Shown: positions 1 through 5,300, counted from the stretch's first letter. The stretch: 5,300 bases of DNA from Anaerolineales bacterium (GCA_023144145.1 JAGLGG010000122.1:1-5300); one strand, 5' to 3'. The notes: a model not told the origin generated them from the letters alone. Numbers and translations: made by a program.

Positions 1-16
1 TCAGCTTTCAGCCAGA

Positions 17-104
17 AATCTCTAATCCCAAGTCTCTAATCTCCAACGCAATTGCTTTTCATTGCGCCTAGTCTCCAGTCTCTGATCTCCAATCTCCAGT
101 CTCA
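17..104. repeat. Phased 7-bp tandem repeats (RRTCTCY) in two blocks
   Basis: Four consecutive heptamers fill 17-44 (AATCTCT, AATCCCA, AGTCTCT, AATCTCC) and five fill 70-104 (AGTCTCC, AGTCTCT, GATCTCC, AATCTCC, AGTCTCA), each block in exact 7-bp register. The 25-bp interruption 45-69 contains a hairpin with arms CGCAAT (47-52) and ATTGCG (61-66). One strand is strongly pyrimidine-rich. No frame through the block gives a convincing protein. From memory, similar arrays are scattered between genes in Anaerolineae genomes; that link is inference. The array ends 46 bp before the -35 box of the metal operon, so it is more likely intergenic filler than part of the promoter. Confidence 0.8.
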
Positions 105-150
105 ATTTATCAACTTCCTTTTTCACCATCGAAATGAAAGAAACAATTGC

Positions 151-178
151 TTGACATCCACACACATATCTTTATAAT
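151..178 (+). promoter_or_regulatory. Sigma70-type promoter of the metal-efflux operon
   Basis: A consensus -35 box TTGACA (151-156) and a consensus -10 box TATAAT (173-178) are separated by 16 bp. The expected transcription start is about 184-187. It would give a leader of roughly 50 nt before the repressor gene at 235. A promoter this close to consensus suits a gene that is held off by a repressor rather than turned on by an activator. Confidence 0.88.
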
Positions 179-186
179 TGATTCGA

Positions 187-210
187 ATATATGAATATCT
201 GTTCATATAT
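187..210. promoter_or_regulatory. Putative ArsR/SmtB-family operator (9-6-9 inverted repeat)
   Basis: ATATATGAA (187-195) and TTCATATAT (202-210) are perfect inverted repeats separated by 6 bp. The core matches the ATGAA-N6-TTCAT pattern known for SmtB, CzrA and NmtR operators. The site begins 8 bp after the -10 box, so a bound repressor dimer would cover the transcription start and block initiation. It lies directly upstream of a gene for exactly this repressor family, which points to autoregulation. Binding itself is inferred. Confidence 0.85.
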
Positions 211-222
211 CTATGTATTACA

Positions 223-228
223 GAAAGG
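223..228 (+). promoter_or_regulatory. Ribosome binding site of the repressor gene
   Basis: GAAAGG lies 6 nt before the ATG at 235. It decides the start. The same frame stays open upstream to 178, but that extension would translate the -10 box, the transcription start and the operator, and has no ribosome binding site. Confidence 0.7.
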
Positions 229-234
229 TCCCGC

Positions 235-543
235 ATGGAAACACAGGTACTTCTTTCCATCGATACGCCAACTGCCACCCGCGTAGCAGAGTTATTTCAA
301 GCTCTCAGTGATCCAAGCCGCGTTCGCATTCTTGCAACGCTTAGGGGTGGAGAAGTGAACGTGGGTAGCCTGGCAAACGCGGTCGGAATCAGCGAATCTG
401 CAGTATCCCATCACCTTCGCAACCTTCGACTGATGCGGCTGGTCCGATCGAGGAAAGAAGGACGTCAGGTTTTTTACACCTTGGATGATGACCACATTAC
501 TGAACTTATTCAAAGCGGATTGGACCACGTAATTTACGGCTGA
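235..543 (+). CDS. ArsR/SmtB-family metal-sensing transcriptional repressor
   Basis: A 102-residue winged-helix repressor that would bind the operator at 187-210 and be released by a transition metal, switching on itself and the downstream pump. Visible features are the LFQALSDPSRVRIL first helices (about 20-33), the recognition helix ISESAVSHHLRNL (52-64), the beta-wing (about 69-83) and a last helix carrying metal ligands. By alignment with SmtB from memory, D85, H87 and H98 match the alpha-5 ligands D104, H106 and H117; the fourth ligand position (E120 in SmtB, His in CzrA) is Y101, one residue from the C-terminus. There is no cysteine, so the thiol-based alpha-3N site and ELCVCDL motif of CadC/ArsR are absent. 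This favours Zn, Co or Ni over Cd, Pb or As. Closest in style to SmtB/CzrA/NmtR; the exact metal cannot be told from sequence. Confidence 0.93.
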   Translation: METQVLLSIDTPTATRVAELFQALSDPSRVRILATLRGGEVNVGSLANAVGISESAVSHHLRNLRLMRLVRSRKEGRQVFYTLDDDHITELIQSGLDHVIYG

Positions 544-620
544 TGATTATGCTTGCGACATACCCTACTCCTATAGCATCCATACACATTCCATCATGCG
601 AGATTGGCACCTATGGATGA
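543..620 (+). CDS. Possible 25-codon coupling ORF between repressor and pump
   Basis: An ATG at 543 shares its A with the TGA stop of the repressor gene (TGATG arrangement, frame +2 relative to it), and a second in-frame ATG lies at 549. The ORF reads through the whole gap and stops with TGA at 618-620, 8 bases inside the pump gene if the pump starts at 613. The predicted peptide, MIMLATYPTPIASIHIPSCE plus five residues, has no recognisable domain. The overlaps at both ends suggest that ribosomes finishing the repressor could reinitiate and be delivered to the weakly led pump start. An ORF of this size can easily occur by chance, so this is tentative. Confidence 0.22.
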   Translation: MIMLATYPTPIASIHIPSCEIGTYG

Positions 621-2964
621 ACAAACGATAGGGCTGGATCTATCTACCTTATTGCCCGGAATAGATCTTCAGAATGATGATTGCGTCAGCCGTTTAAAAA
701 CCGCCCTGCAAAATGTGGAAGGTATTCACCGAGCACATCAAAGTGATTACGATTCCACTAAGGAAATTTGTCTGCATTTTGATCCTTCGATCTTATCGCT
801 CCACGACGTTCAAAGTTTCGCAGAAGAAGAAAGCGCTAAACTAACAAAACGATTCGGACACGCCGTAATTCCAATTGAGGGGATGGATTGTTCAGATTGT
901 GCATTTGTGCTGAAGCACACTCTTGAACATATGAATGGCGTGATGAAGCTTGATGTGAGCTTCGCTGAGCAGCAAGTTAGGATCGAATTCGACTCTCGGC
1001 AGATCGACCAAAAATCGATTGAAAACCAGATTCGACGACTTGGTTATAGCGTACCGTTGAGCAAGCTGCGTCGATTTATTAATCAGAATCAGTTGCTCCT
1101 TCTTAGCTCCGTTGCTGGACTATGCTTAATCGTTGGTTGGATAGGAGAGATCTCGAGCTATTTCTCCACTGGGCTCAGCATAGGACTATATGCAGTTGCT
1201 TACGCACTCGCAGGATACCCATTAGCACTTCGATCATTTCGCCAAATCTTCACAGAGCGTCGCTTCAACACTGATCAGTTAATGCTGGCGGCAGCATTTG
1301 GTGCTGCTATCCTTGGCGAATTTGCAGAGGGCGCACTACTACTGTTCCTGTTCAGTTTAGGTCATGCTTTGGAAGACCGGGCGTTAGATCGAGCTCGTAA
1401 CGCAATTCTTTCAATGGCAGATCTTATGCCCAAAGTTGCATGTGTGCGCAGAGATTCTGAAGAAGAAATCATCCCGGTTGAAATGATCCAACTGAACGAC
1501 CTTGTAATCGTTCCCCCAGGAGCGCGGATACCTGTCGATGGTCAGGTTCGGTCGGGTTCTTCCTCTGTTGATCAATCTTCTATTACCGGAGAGTCGCTTC
1601 CGCTCGATGTTGCACCTTCGGATCGAGTCTTCGCCGGATCGGTCAATGGTGAGGGTGCTCTAGAGGTTTGCACCACGAGATTATCGAAAGACAGCACCCT
1701 TTCTCAAGTTGTCCATCTGGTCCAAGACGCTCAAGCGAAGAAATCGCCCGCACAACGGTATAGTGACAGGATCATTCAATACCTGGTTCCAGCGATCCTG
1801 GTGATCGACGCCTTACTCATAATCATTCCGCCAATTTTTGGCGTTCCCTTTCGAGAATCCTTCCTGATGGCAATGACCCTGCTAGTTGCAGCCTCGCCTT
1901 GCGCATTAGCACTGGGTACGCCGTCTGCAATCTTGGCTAGTATTGCCCGTGCTGCGCAAAGTGGCGTCCTGATAAAGGGAGGTGCTCATTTGGAGAACTT
2001 GGGCAATCTCCAGGTGATTGCATTTGATAAAACCGGCACGTTGACACAAGGGACACCTAAAGTAACCGAGGTCATTGCACACCCGCCTGCAAGTAAGGAC
2101 GACTTGCTATCGATGGCGGCCGCGGTCGAGTCGCATTCAGCCCACCCTCTGGCATTAGCAATTGTTTCTGCTGCCAAAGATGAGAATTTAGACAGCCCGG
2201 ACGTCAGATCTGTTCGAGCGGAGACAGGTGTGGGTATCGAAGCGGAGATTGAAGGTCGGAAAGTACGCGTACGCAAAATCGACAGTGACTCCAAGACTTC
2301 TGACCTTCCTGAATCCATCCAAGAAGCAGCGAGGTCTTTGGAAAATCAAGGGAAAACTGTGGTTCAGGTCTCGATTGATACGACCCTGCTCGGCATAATT
2401 GCACTATCCGATTCAATTCGGGAAGAAGCTCCGAAAACGGTCAGAGCTTTGCGCGAGCTTGGAATTGATAAAATCATTATGCTCTCAGGGGATAACGAGC
2501 GGGCAGCATTCCACATAGGTCAATCGCTCGAGTTGGATCAAGTCAAGGCTGAACTAATGCCGGAAGAGAAACTGCGGGTTATCGATGAGCTGACCGGGGG
2601 CAATACAAACGTGGCAATGGTGGGAGATGGGGTAAATGATGCGCCTGCCCTGGCAGCTGCCTCAACGGGGATCGCTATGGGGGGGGCAAAAACCCAAGTG
2701 GCACTCGAAACATCGGATGTTGTTCTGATGGCGGATGACCTCTCCGGGTTACCCTTCGCGATTGAATTGAGCAAAAAGACCCGTTCCATAATCCGTCAGA
2801 ATTTCATCGTGGCATTGGGTGTGATCATCGGGCTTATCACACTTACCCTCACCAATGTTGCAGGAATTACGCTGGCAATCGCCCTTCATGAAGGGTCAAC
2901 TTTGCTCGTTGTATTCAATGCCCTTCGATTACTCAGATTCCGCCCGGTGAAAGCTACCGCATAA
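613..2964 (+). CDS. P1B-4-type heavy-metal-translocating P-type ATPase (metal efflux pump)
   Basis: An inner-membrane pump that uses ATP to export a transition metal ion. The 783-residue reading from ATG 613 is preferred to TTG 604, since a weak GAGA (600-603) sits 9 nt before 613. In order: a degenerate HMA-like domain without CXXC (about 12-80); a true HMA domain with GMDCSDC (C93, C96; to about 148); membrane helices near 160-180, 187-207 and a pair within 222-253; the actuator loop with TGES (325-328); membrane segments 389-410 and 413-437, the latter with SPC (428-430); the phosphorylation site DKTGT (D472); the HP motif of the nucleotide domain (H511-P512); GDGVNDAP (671-678); and two last helices (about 731-747, 749-771) with HEGST (759-763). 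SPC plus HEGST is the signature of P1B-4 pumps (CoaT, CtpD, PfeT, NmtA/CtpJ), for Co, Fe, Zn or Ni, rather than CPC-type ZntA/CadA. It shares the promoter and operator with the repressor. Confidence 0.95.
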   Translation: MDEQTIGLDLSTLLPGIDLQNDDCVSRLKTALQNVEGIHRAHQSDYDSTKEICLHFDPSILSLHDVQSFAEEESAKLTKRFGHAVIPIEGMDCSDCAFVLKHTLEHMNGVMKLDVSFAEQQVRIEFDSRQIDQKSIENQIRRLGYSVPLSKLRRFINQNQLLLLSSVAGLCLIVGWIGEISSYFSTGLSIGLYAVAYALAGYPLALRSFRQIFTERRFNTDQLMLAAAFGAAILGEFAEGALLLFLFSLGHALEDRALDRARNAILSMADLMPKVACVRRDSEEEIIPVEMIQLNDLVIVPPGARIPVDGQVRSGSSSVDQSSITGESLPLDVAPSDRVFAGSVNGEGALEVCTTRLSKDSTLSQVVHLVQDAQAKKSPAQRYSDRIIQYLVPAILVIDALLIIIPPIFGVPFRESFLMAMTLLVAASPCALALGTPSAILASIARAAQSGVLIKGGAHLENLGNLQVIAFDKTGTLTQGTPKVTEVIAHPPASKDDLLSMAAAVESHSAHPLALAIVSAAKDENLDSPDVRSVRAETGVGIEAEIEGRKVRVRKIDSDSKTSDLPESIQEAARSLENQGKTVVQVSIDTTLLGIIALSDSIREEAPKTVRALRELGIDKIIMLSGDNERAAFHIGQSLELDQVKAELMPEEKLRVIDELTGGNTNVAMVGDGVNDAPALAAASTGIAMGGAKTQVALETSDVVLMADDLSGLPFAIELSKKTRSIIRQNFIVALGVIIGLITLTLTNVAGITLAIALHEGSTLLVVFNALRLLRFRPVKATA

Positions 2965-3070
2965 AACATTTTCGTCGGATTAAAAAACTAACTCTGTCAT
3001 CGACTTGAGCATTCGTACTCCCTAAATACTGGCTACCTCAAGGATCTGATCCAAAAAGATTTCCCGTTCC
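2965..3070 (+). other. Gap between pump and HD gene, no terminator seen
   Basis: About 106 bp of non-coding sequence before the next ribosome binding site. I find no GC-rich hairpin with a T-run. The only symmetry is a short GGATC-T-GATCC (3042-3052). A TTGAGC (3005-3010) has no -10 box at a usable distance. Read-through from the pump into the HD gene is therefore possible, though a weak separate promoter cannot be excluded. Confidence 0.4.
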
Positions 3071-3077
3071 TAAGGAG
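3071..3077 (+). promoter_or_regulatory. Ribosome binding site of the HD-domain gene
   Basis: TAAGGAG, with 6 nt to the ATG at 3084. This spacing selects 3084 over the out-of-frame ATG at 3080, which would be only 2 nt away. It is the strongest plus-strand ribosome binding site in the window. Confidence 0.8.
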
Positions 3078-3083
3078 AAATGG

Positions 3084-3674
3084 ATGGCCGACCGATTAAC
3101 GCAGATCATCGAGTTCTTGGAAATCATCGAACCTTTTAAGATGATTGAACGTGCAAGCTACCTCTCCGACCACAGTCGCCACGAAACCGATTCTGATCAT
3201 GCGTGGCATATGGCACTGTTCGCAGTTCTCCTCGCTCGTGAAATTGAGACCCCCATAAATATTGGCCATGCCCTTGAACTCATTCTGGTTCATGATCTTG
3301 GAGAAATAGGTGCTGGGGATACTTTCGCCTATTCTGCGGATTCTCACGATCGCGAGCTGGAGCAGCGTGCAGCTAGAGAATTGTTTGACACTTTGCCCGA
3401 AGATTTGCGACTTGAGTTGACCCAGTTGTGGGATGAGTTTACGTATGGCGATTCCCCTGAGGCTCAATTTGCGCGCGCATTAGACCGTTTACAGGCTTTG
3501 GCACAAAACACCTTTAGCGCCGGTCGAACTTGGCAAGAGCACAATGTGAACGAGCGAATGAGTAGAGAGCTGAACAAATCCACTATGGATTTTGATCCTG
3601 TAATTCGCCGAGCCTTCGAAATTCTTTTCCAAAGAGCCTCTGACAACGATCTCTGGTCAAAAGAGCGACCCTGA
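3084..3674 (+). CDS. HD-domain phosphohydrolase, YfbR/HDDC2-like (probable 5'-nucleotidase)
   Basis: A 196-residue soluble protein of the HD superfamily. The metal-binding set is visible in order: H39 (in ETDSDHAWHMALFA, 34-47), the HD pair H70-D71 (VHDLGEIGAGD, 69-79) with E74 as the likely catalytic acid, and D134 (ALDRLQ, 132-137). Length and motif spacing fit the YfbR/HDDC2 group, which E. coli YfbR represents as a divalent-metal-dependent deoxyribonucleoside 5'-monophosphatase. The true substrate here is inferred only at family level; many bacterial members are uncharacterised. There is no signal peptide or membrane segment, so it should be cytoplasmic. It follows the metal pump in the same direction after 119 nt with no evident terminator, but it is also a common stand-alone gene, so a metal-related role is not established. 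It faces a convergent lipoprotein gene downstream. Confidence 0.88.
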   Translation: MADRLTQIIEFLEIIEPFKMIERASYLSDHSRHETDSDHAWHMALFAVLLAREIETPINIGHALELILVHDLGEIGAGDTFAYSADSHDRELEQRAARELFDTLPEDLRLELTQLWDEFTYGDSPEAQFARALDRLQALAQNTFSAGRTWQEHNVNERMSRELNKSTMDFDPVIRRAFEILFQRASDNDLWSKERP

Positions 3675-3699
3675 TCCAAACGGTCTAGAGATTGAGGTT

Positions 3700-3720
3700 A
3701 TCTAAAAAGGCCATTTAGAT
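3700..3720. terminator. AT-rich hairpin after the HD gene (weak terminator candidate)
   Basis: Perfect 7-bp arms ATCTAAA (3700-3706) and TTTAGAT (3714-3720) flank a 7-nt loop, starting 25 nt after the HD stop codon. The stem is AT-rich and no T-run follows on the plus strand, so it is not a standard intrinsic terminator. Its position is the main argument. Confidence 0.3.
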
Positions 3721-3745
3721 GTCATCTGACTTCACCGAAGACAGC

Positions 3746-3788
3746 GTAAGGGCGACTGGTGACGTGCGTTAGCACGCATCGCCCCTAC
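3746..3788. repeat. 43-bp imperfect intergenic palindrome (GTARGGGCGA type)
   Basis: Outer arms GTAAGGGCGA (3746-3755) and TCGCCCCTAC (3779-3788) pair with a single mismatch. An inner perfect stem CGTGC (3763-3767) / GCACG (3772-3776) closes a 4-nt loop GTTA, with unequal internal loops of 7 and 2 nt. It sits between convergent genes, where such a structure could act as a two-way transcription stop or mRNA stabiliser, although no T-run follows on either strand. From memory, GTAGGGGCGA-type palindromes are dispersed repeats in Chloroflexota and some other phyla; copy number in this genome cannot be judged from here. Confidence 0.7.
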
Positions 3789-3844
3789 ACACGAGAATTA
3801 ATTACCATCAACCGTAAAATATCTTATCTCTGATATCTTAACTG

Positions 3845-3861
3845 AAGAGGGACAACCTCTT
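3845..3861. terminator. Short hairpin after the lipoprotein gene (weak terminator candidate)
   Basis: Perfect 6-bp arms AAGAGG (3845-3850) and CCTCTT (3856-3861) enclose a 5-nt loop, about 25 nt past the stop of the minus-strand gene. No T-run follows on the minus strand. It may help end that transcript; evidence is structural only. Confidence 0.3.
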
Positions 3862-3874
3862 AGAACAGCCCATA

Positions 3875-3896
3875 TCTCCAGCATCCTTACTGGAGA
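3875..3896 (-). terminator. Hairpin overlapping the lipoprotein stop codon
   Basis: Arms TCTCCAG (3875-3881) and CTGGAGA (3890-3896) form a perfect 7-bp stem whose 8-nt loop includes the end of the stop codon at 3887-3889. It could slow transcription or shield the 3' end of the minus-strand mRNA, together with the hairpin at 3845-3861. It lacks a T-run. Confidence 0.3.
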
Positions 3897-5140
3897 AATG
3901 CTTGGGGCTCTAATTCTTCCCTCACCAATCTAACGACCAGATCATCCAAATCTTGAACACCATAACTATTCACGTTCATGGTGCTCACATCTCCGGGTTC
4001 ACCACCGTTCGTTGGTCCTTCGTAAGTGAGAAAAATGAATCGCGCTTGGGTGAATTGGGCAATCTGTCGGAAGATGTACTCGGCTTGATCATCTGCTCCA
4101 CTGGCGGCAATAGGAAACACCTTAATCGCATTGGCTGCCGCTATCGCCATCTCTTGAGCATAGTCAAAATCTTGAGCGTAATCCAAATGCGGTGGAGCAT
4201 CTGCGATCAGAAACACCAGGCGGATACAATTCTCATCCCGCCAATCCATCTCATGAATTGCGACATATAGCGCTTCGTTGAGTGACTCTGGGTAATCCCC
4301 ACCGCCCTTTGCCTGAACATTGTTCAGTCGATTCTCAAAGGTCCAAACGTTCGATGTAAAATCAGCCTTTTTCACCACATACTGATCCCCACGATCTCGA
4401 TAGGTCACCAAACCAAATCGCAAATCCGGTCGGGGGTGAAAGGAATCGATCTGGTCAGCAATGCTTTGAACACTCGACTGCAAGACGGCAATTTCATCGC
4501 CCATACTCCCTGTTGAATCCAACAAGAACAGCACATCCAGGTTCACTCGGTTAGATCTAGGTTGATTTCCTTGGAGGTTTACAACCCATGCTTCCTGACC
4601 CCCGCGCGGCATGGTGAATGTTTGAGCGATTCCATCTTTATTAACGGAAACGATGAATTCGTCGGATTGTGATGCCCCTATCGCTCTTGGAAAAAACATC
4701 GTCGTCCCGCTCGAAACGGTTCTCGCCTGCCAAACCTTTTCTTGGCCCTGCCACACGGTAACCAAAGCATCCAGGATTGGATTACCGGCGACATCGAGCG
4801 CTTTAATGATATAGCGTTCAGAGACGTCAACATCATGTACGAATGGACCACGATATGTTTTCCGGAAGGTTAAATACTCATTCCAGCGCTCATTGTCGTT
4901 AACCTCACCCGCTCTCACCTCAGGAATTATCTGTTGTTGATCTACTGTGTGAGATGGTGTAGTTGTAGGAAAAGGGATTGAGGTTGGGTGAAGAGGTGCA
5001 GGTTGGATTGGATAAGTCGCCGGCGGCACAACTGTTACAGGAAGTAGTTCAATCGGTTTCGCAGAACCACCTGAGCATGCTGTAACTGAGAGAGCCAATG
5101 AAAAAATCGCTAGCTTCGTGATTATTAATTTTTTGGACAT
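3887..5140 (-). CDS. Secreted lipoprotein with von Willebrand factor A (vWA) domain
   Basis: A 417-residue predicted lipoprotein. Start ATG at 5140 is chosen because AAAGGAG lies 7 nt upstream; two ATGs further upstream in frame (5164, 5158) lie at or before this site and lack their own. Residues 1-22 are a lipoprotein signal: KK, a hydrophobic core, then lipobox VTAC with C22 as the lipidated residue. Residues about 28-66 are a Pro/Thr-rich linker. Residues about 100-190 look like a beta-sandwich (carboxypeptidase-regulatory or Ig-like; ALDVAGNPILDALVTVW). The vWA domain covers about 200-410 with MIDAS residues in LDSTGSMGDEI (DSTGS 208-212), GGGDYPE (279-285, D282) and IADAPPH (312-318). 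This DxTGSM...GGGDxPE form occurs in bacterial extracellular and alpha-kinase-linked vWA proteins. A metal-dependent adhesion or binding role at the cell surface is likely; the ligand is unknown. It is transcribed toward the HD gene, so it is a separate unit. Confidence 0.88.
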   Translation of the reverse strand: MSKKLIITKLAIFSLALSVTACSGGSAKPIELLPVTVVPPATYPIQPAPLHPTSIPFPTTTPSHTVDQQQIIPEVRAGEVNDNERWNEYLTFRKTYRGPFVHDVDVSERYIIKALDVAGNPILDALVTVWQGQEKVWQARTVSSGTTMFFPRAIGASQSDEFIVSVNKDGIAQTFTMPRGGQEAWVVNLQGNQPRSNRVNLDVLFLLDSTGSMGDEIAVLQSSVQSIADQIDSFHPRPDLRFGLVTYRDRGDQYVVKKADFTSNVWTFENRLNNVQAKGGGDYPESLNEALYVAIHEMDWRDENCIRLVFLIADAPPHLDYAQDFDYAQEMAIAAANAIKVFPIAASGADDQAEYIFRQIAQFTQARFIFLTYEGPTNGGEPGDVSTMNVNSYGVQDLDDLVVRLVREELEPQAFLQ

Positions 5141-5147
5141 GACGTCG

Positions 5148-5154
5148 CTCCTTT
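5148..5154 (-). promoter_or_regulatory. Ribosome binding site of the vWA lipoprotein gene
   Basis: On the minus strand this reads AAAGGAG, 7 nt before the ATG at 5140. It fixes the start at the MSKKLI signal peptide and removes the 8-residue extension that the longer open frame would give. Confidence 0.8.
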
Positions 5155-5300
5155 CCATACACACTAGAGAAATCAGTCGCTCGTAGGATATTGAGGAGCG
5201 TCATCAAAGTCTTGATTTGGGCTTGATAAGCCTATGACAATGTGTTGATATCAGCGCAGCACAATTTCATGGTTTCGGACGACGACTTATGGGGTTCTTT
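5155..5300. other. Upstream region of the lipoprotein gene, no supportable gene
   Basis: This end of the window should hold the minus-strand promoter, but I find no -35/-10 pair at good spacing. A small inverted repeat GGCTT-GAT-AAGCC lies at 5220-5232. A plus-strand ATG at 5269 stays open to the window edge but has no ribosome binding site and only ten codons visible. A minus-strand frame entering from 5300 stops at 5232-5234; it could be the tail of another gene, but is too short to judge. Confidence 0.4.

Noticed and set aside
49..152. CAATTGCTT occurring at 49-57 and 144-152
   Set aside because: A 9-bp AT-rich direct repeat with no further extension; chance is enough to explain it.
178..234. 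N-terminal extension of the repressor frame upstream of ATG 235
   Set aside because: It would translate the end of the -10 box, the transcription start and the operator, and has no ribosome binding site; the 235 start has GAAAGG at proper spacing.
191..286. Short plus-strand frame starting at an ATG inside the operator
   Set aside because: No ribosome binding site, out of frame with the repressor, and the ATG is part of the inverted repeat.
604..612. TTG at 604 as the pump start
   Set aside because: No ribosome binding site at suitable spacing; the ATG at 613 is in the same frame with a weak GAGA 9 nt upstream.
1986..2789. Minus-strand open frames inside the pump gene
   Set aside because: They are opposite the conserved phosphorylation and nucleotide-binding domains and show no protein-like motifs.
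3005..3030. Possible promoter for the HD gene (TTGAGC with TAAATA)
   Set aside because: The spacing is only 12 bp, too short for a sigma70 promoter.
3819..3840. Direct repeat ATATCTTA at 3819-3826 and 3833-3840
   Set aside because: Only two 8-bp AT-rich copies with no third copy or promoter context; not CRISPR or an iteron set.
3953..4270. 105-codon plus-strand frame
   Set aside because: It lies opposite the vWA domain coding sequence, has no ribosome binding site or recognisable domain, and the minus-strand protein is clearly real.

Overview
The window carries four clear genes. Codon use is moderate-GC. The intergenic DNA (heptamer tandem repeats, a GTARGGGCGA-type palindrome) and a Pro/Thr-rich lipoprotein linker resemble what I associate with Chloroflexota, class Anaerolineae, often seen as metagenome-assembled genomes. 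That assignment is inference from style; no marker gene is present.

Left to right on the plus strand: positions 17-104 hold nine copies of a 7-bp repeat (consensus RRTCTCY) in two perfectly phased blocks around a small hairpin. A textbook sigma70 promoter follows (TTGACA 151-156, TATAAT 173-178, 16-bp spacer). Just past the predicted transcription start lies a perfect 9-6-9 inverted repeat (187-210) typical of ArsR/SmtB operators. The first gene (235-543) is a SmtB/CzrA-like metal-sensing repressor. After 69 nt comes a P1B-type metal-transporting ATPase (613-2964). Its SPC motif and C-terminal HEGST motif place it in the P1B-4 group (CoaT/CtpD/PfeT/NmtA-like: Co, Fe, Zn, Ni). Together these form a compact autoregulated metal-efflux unit: metal releases the repressor from the operator, and repressor and pump are made together. 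A 25-codon ORF (543-620) overlaps the end of the repressor gene and the start of the pump gene and may couple their translation.

A gap of 119 nt leads to an HD-domain metal-dependent phosphohydrolase of the YfbR/HDDC2 type (3084-3674), with its own strong ribosome binding site. It could be co-transcribed with the pump, but nothing proves this. A 212-bp convergent intergenic region (3675-3886) contains several hairpins, including a 43-bp imperfect palindrome.

On the minus strand, 3887-5140 encodes a secreted lipoprotein with a Pro/Thr-rich linker, a probable beta-sandwich domain and a von Willebrand factor A domain with a MIDAS metal site. The last 160 bp are its upstream region, with no supportable gene. 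The metal unit is a known type of system with some unusual details; I see no clearly new system here.
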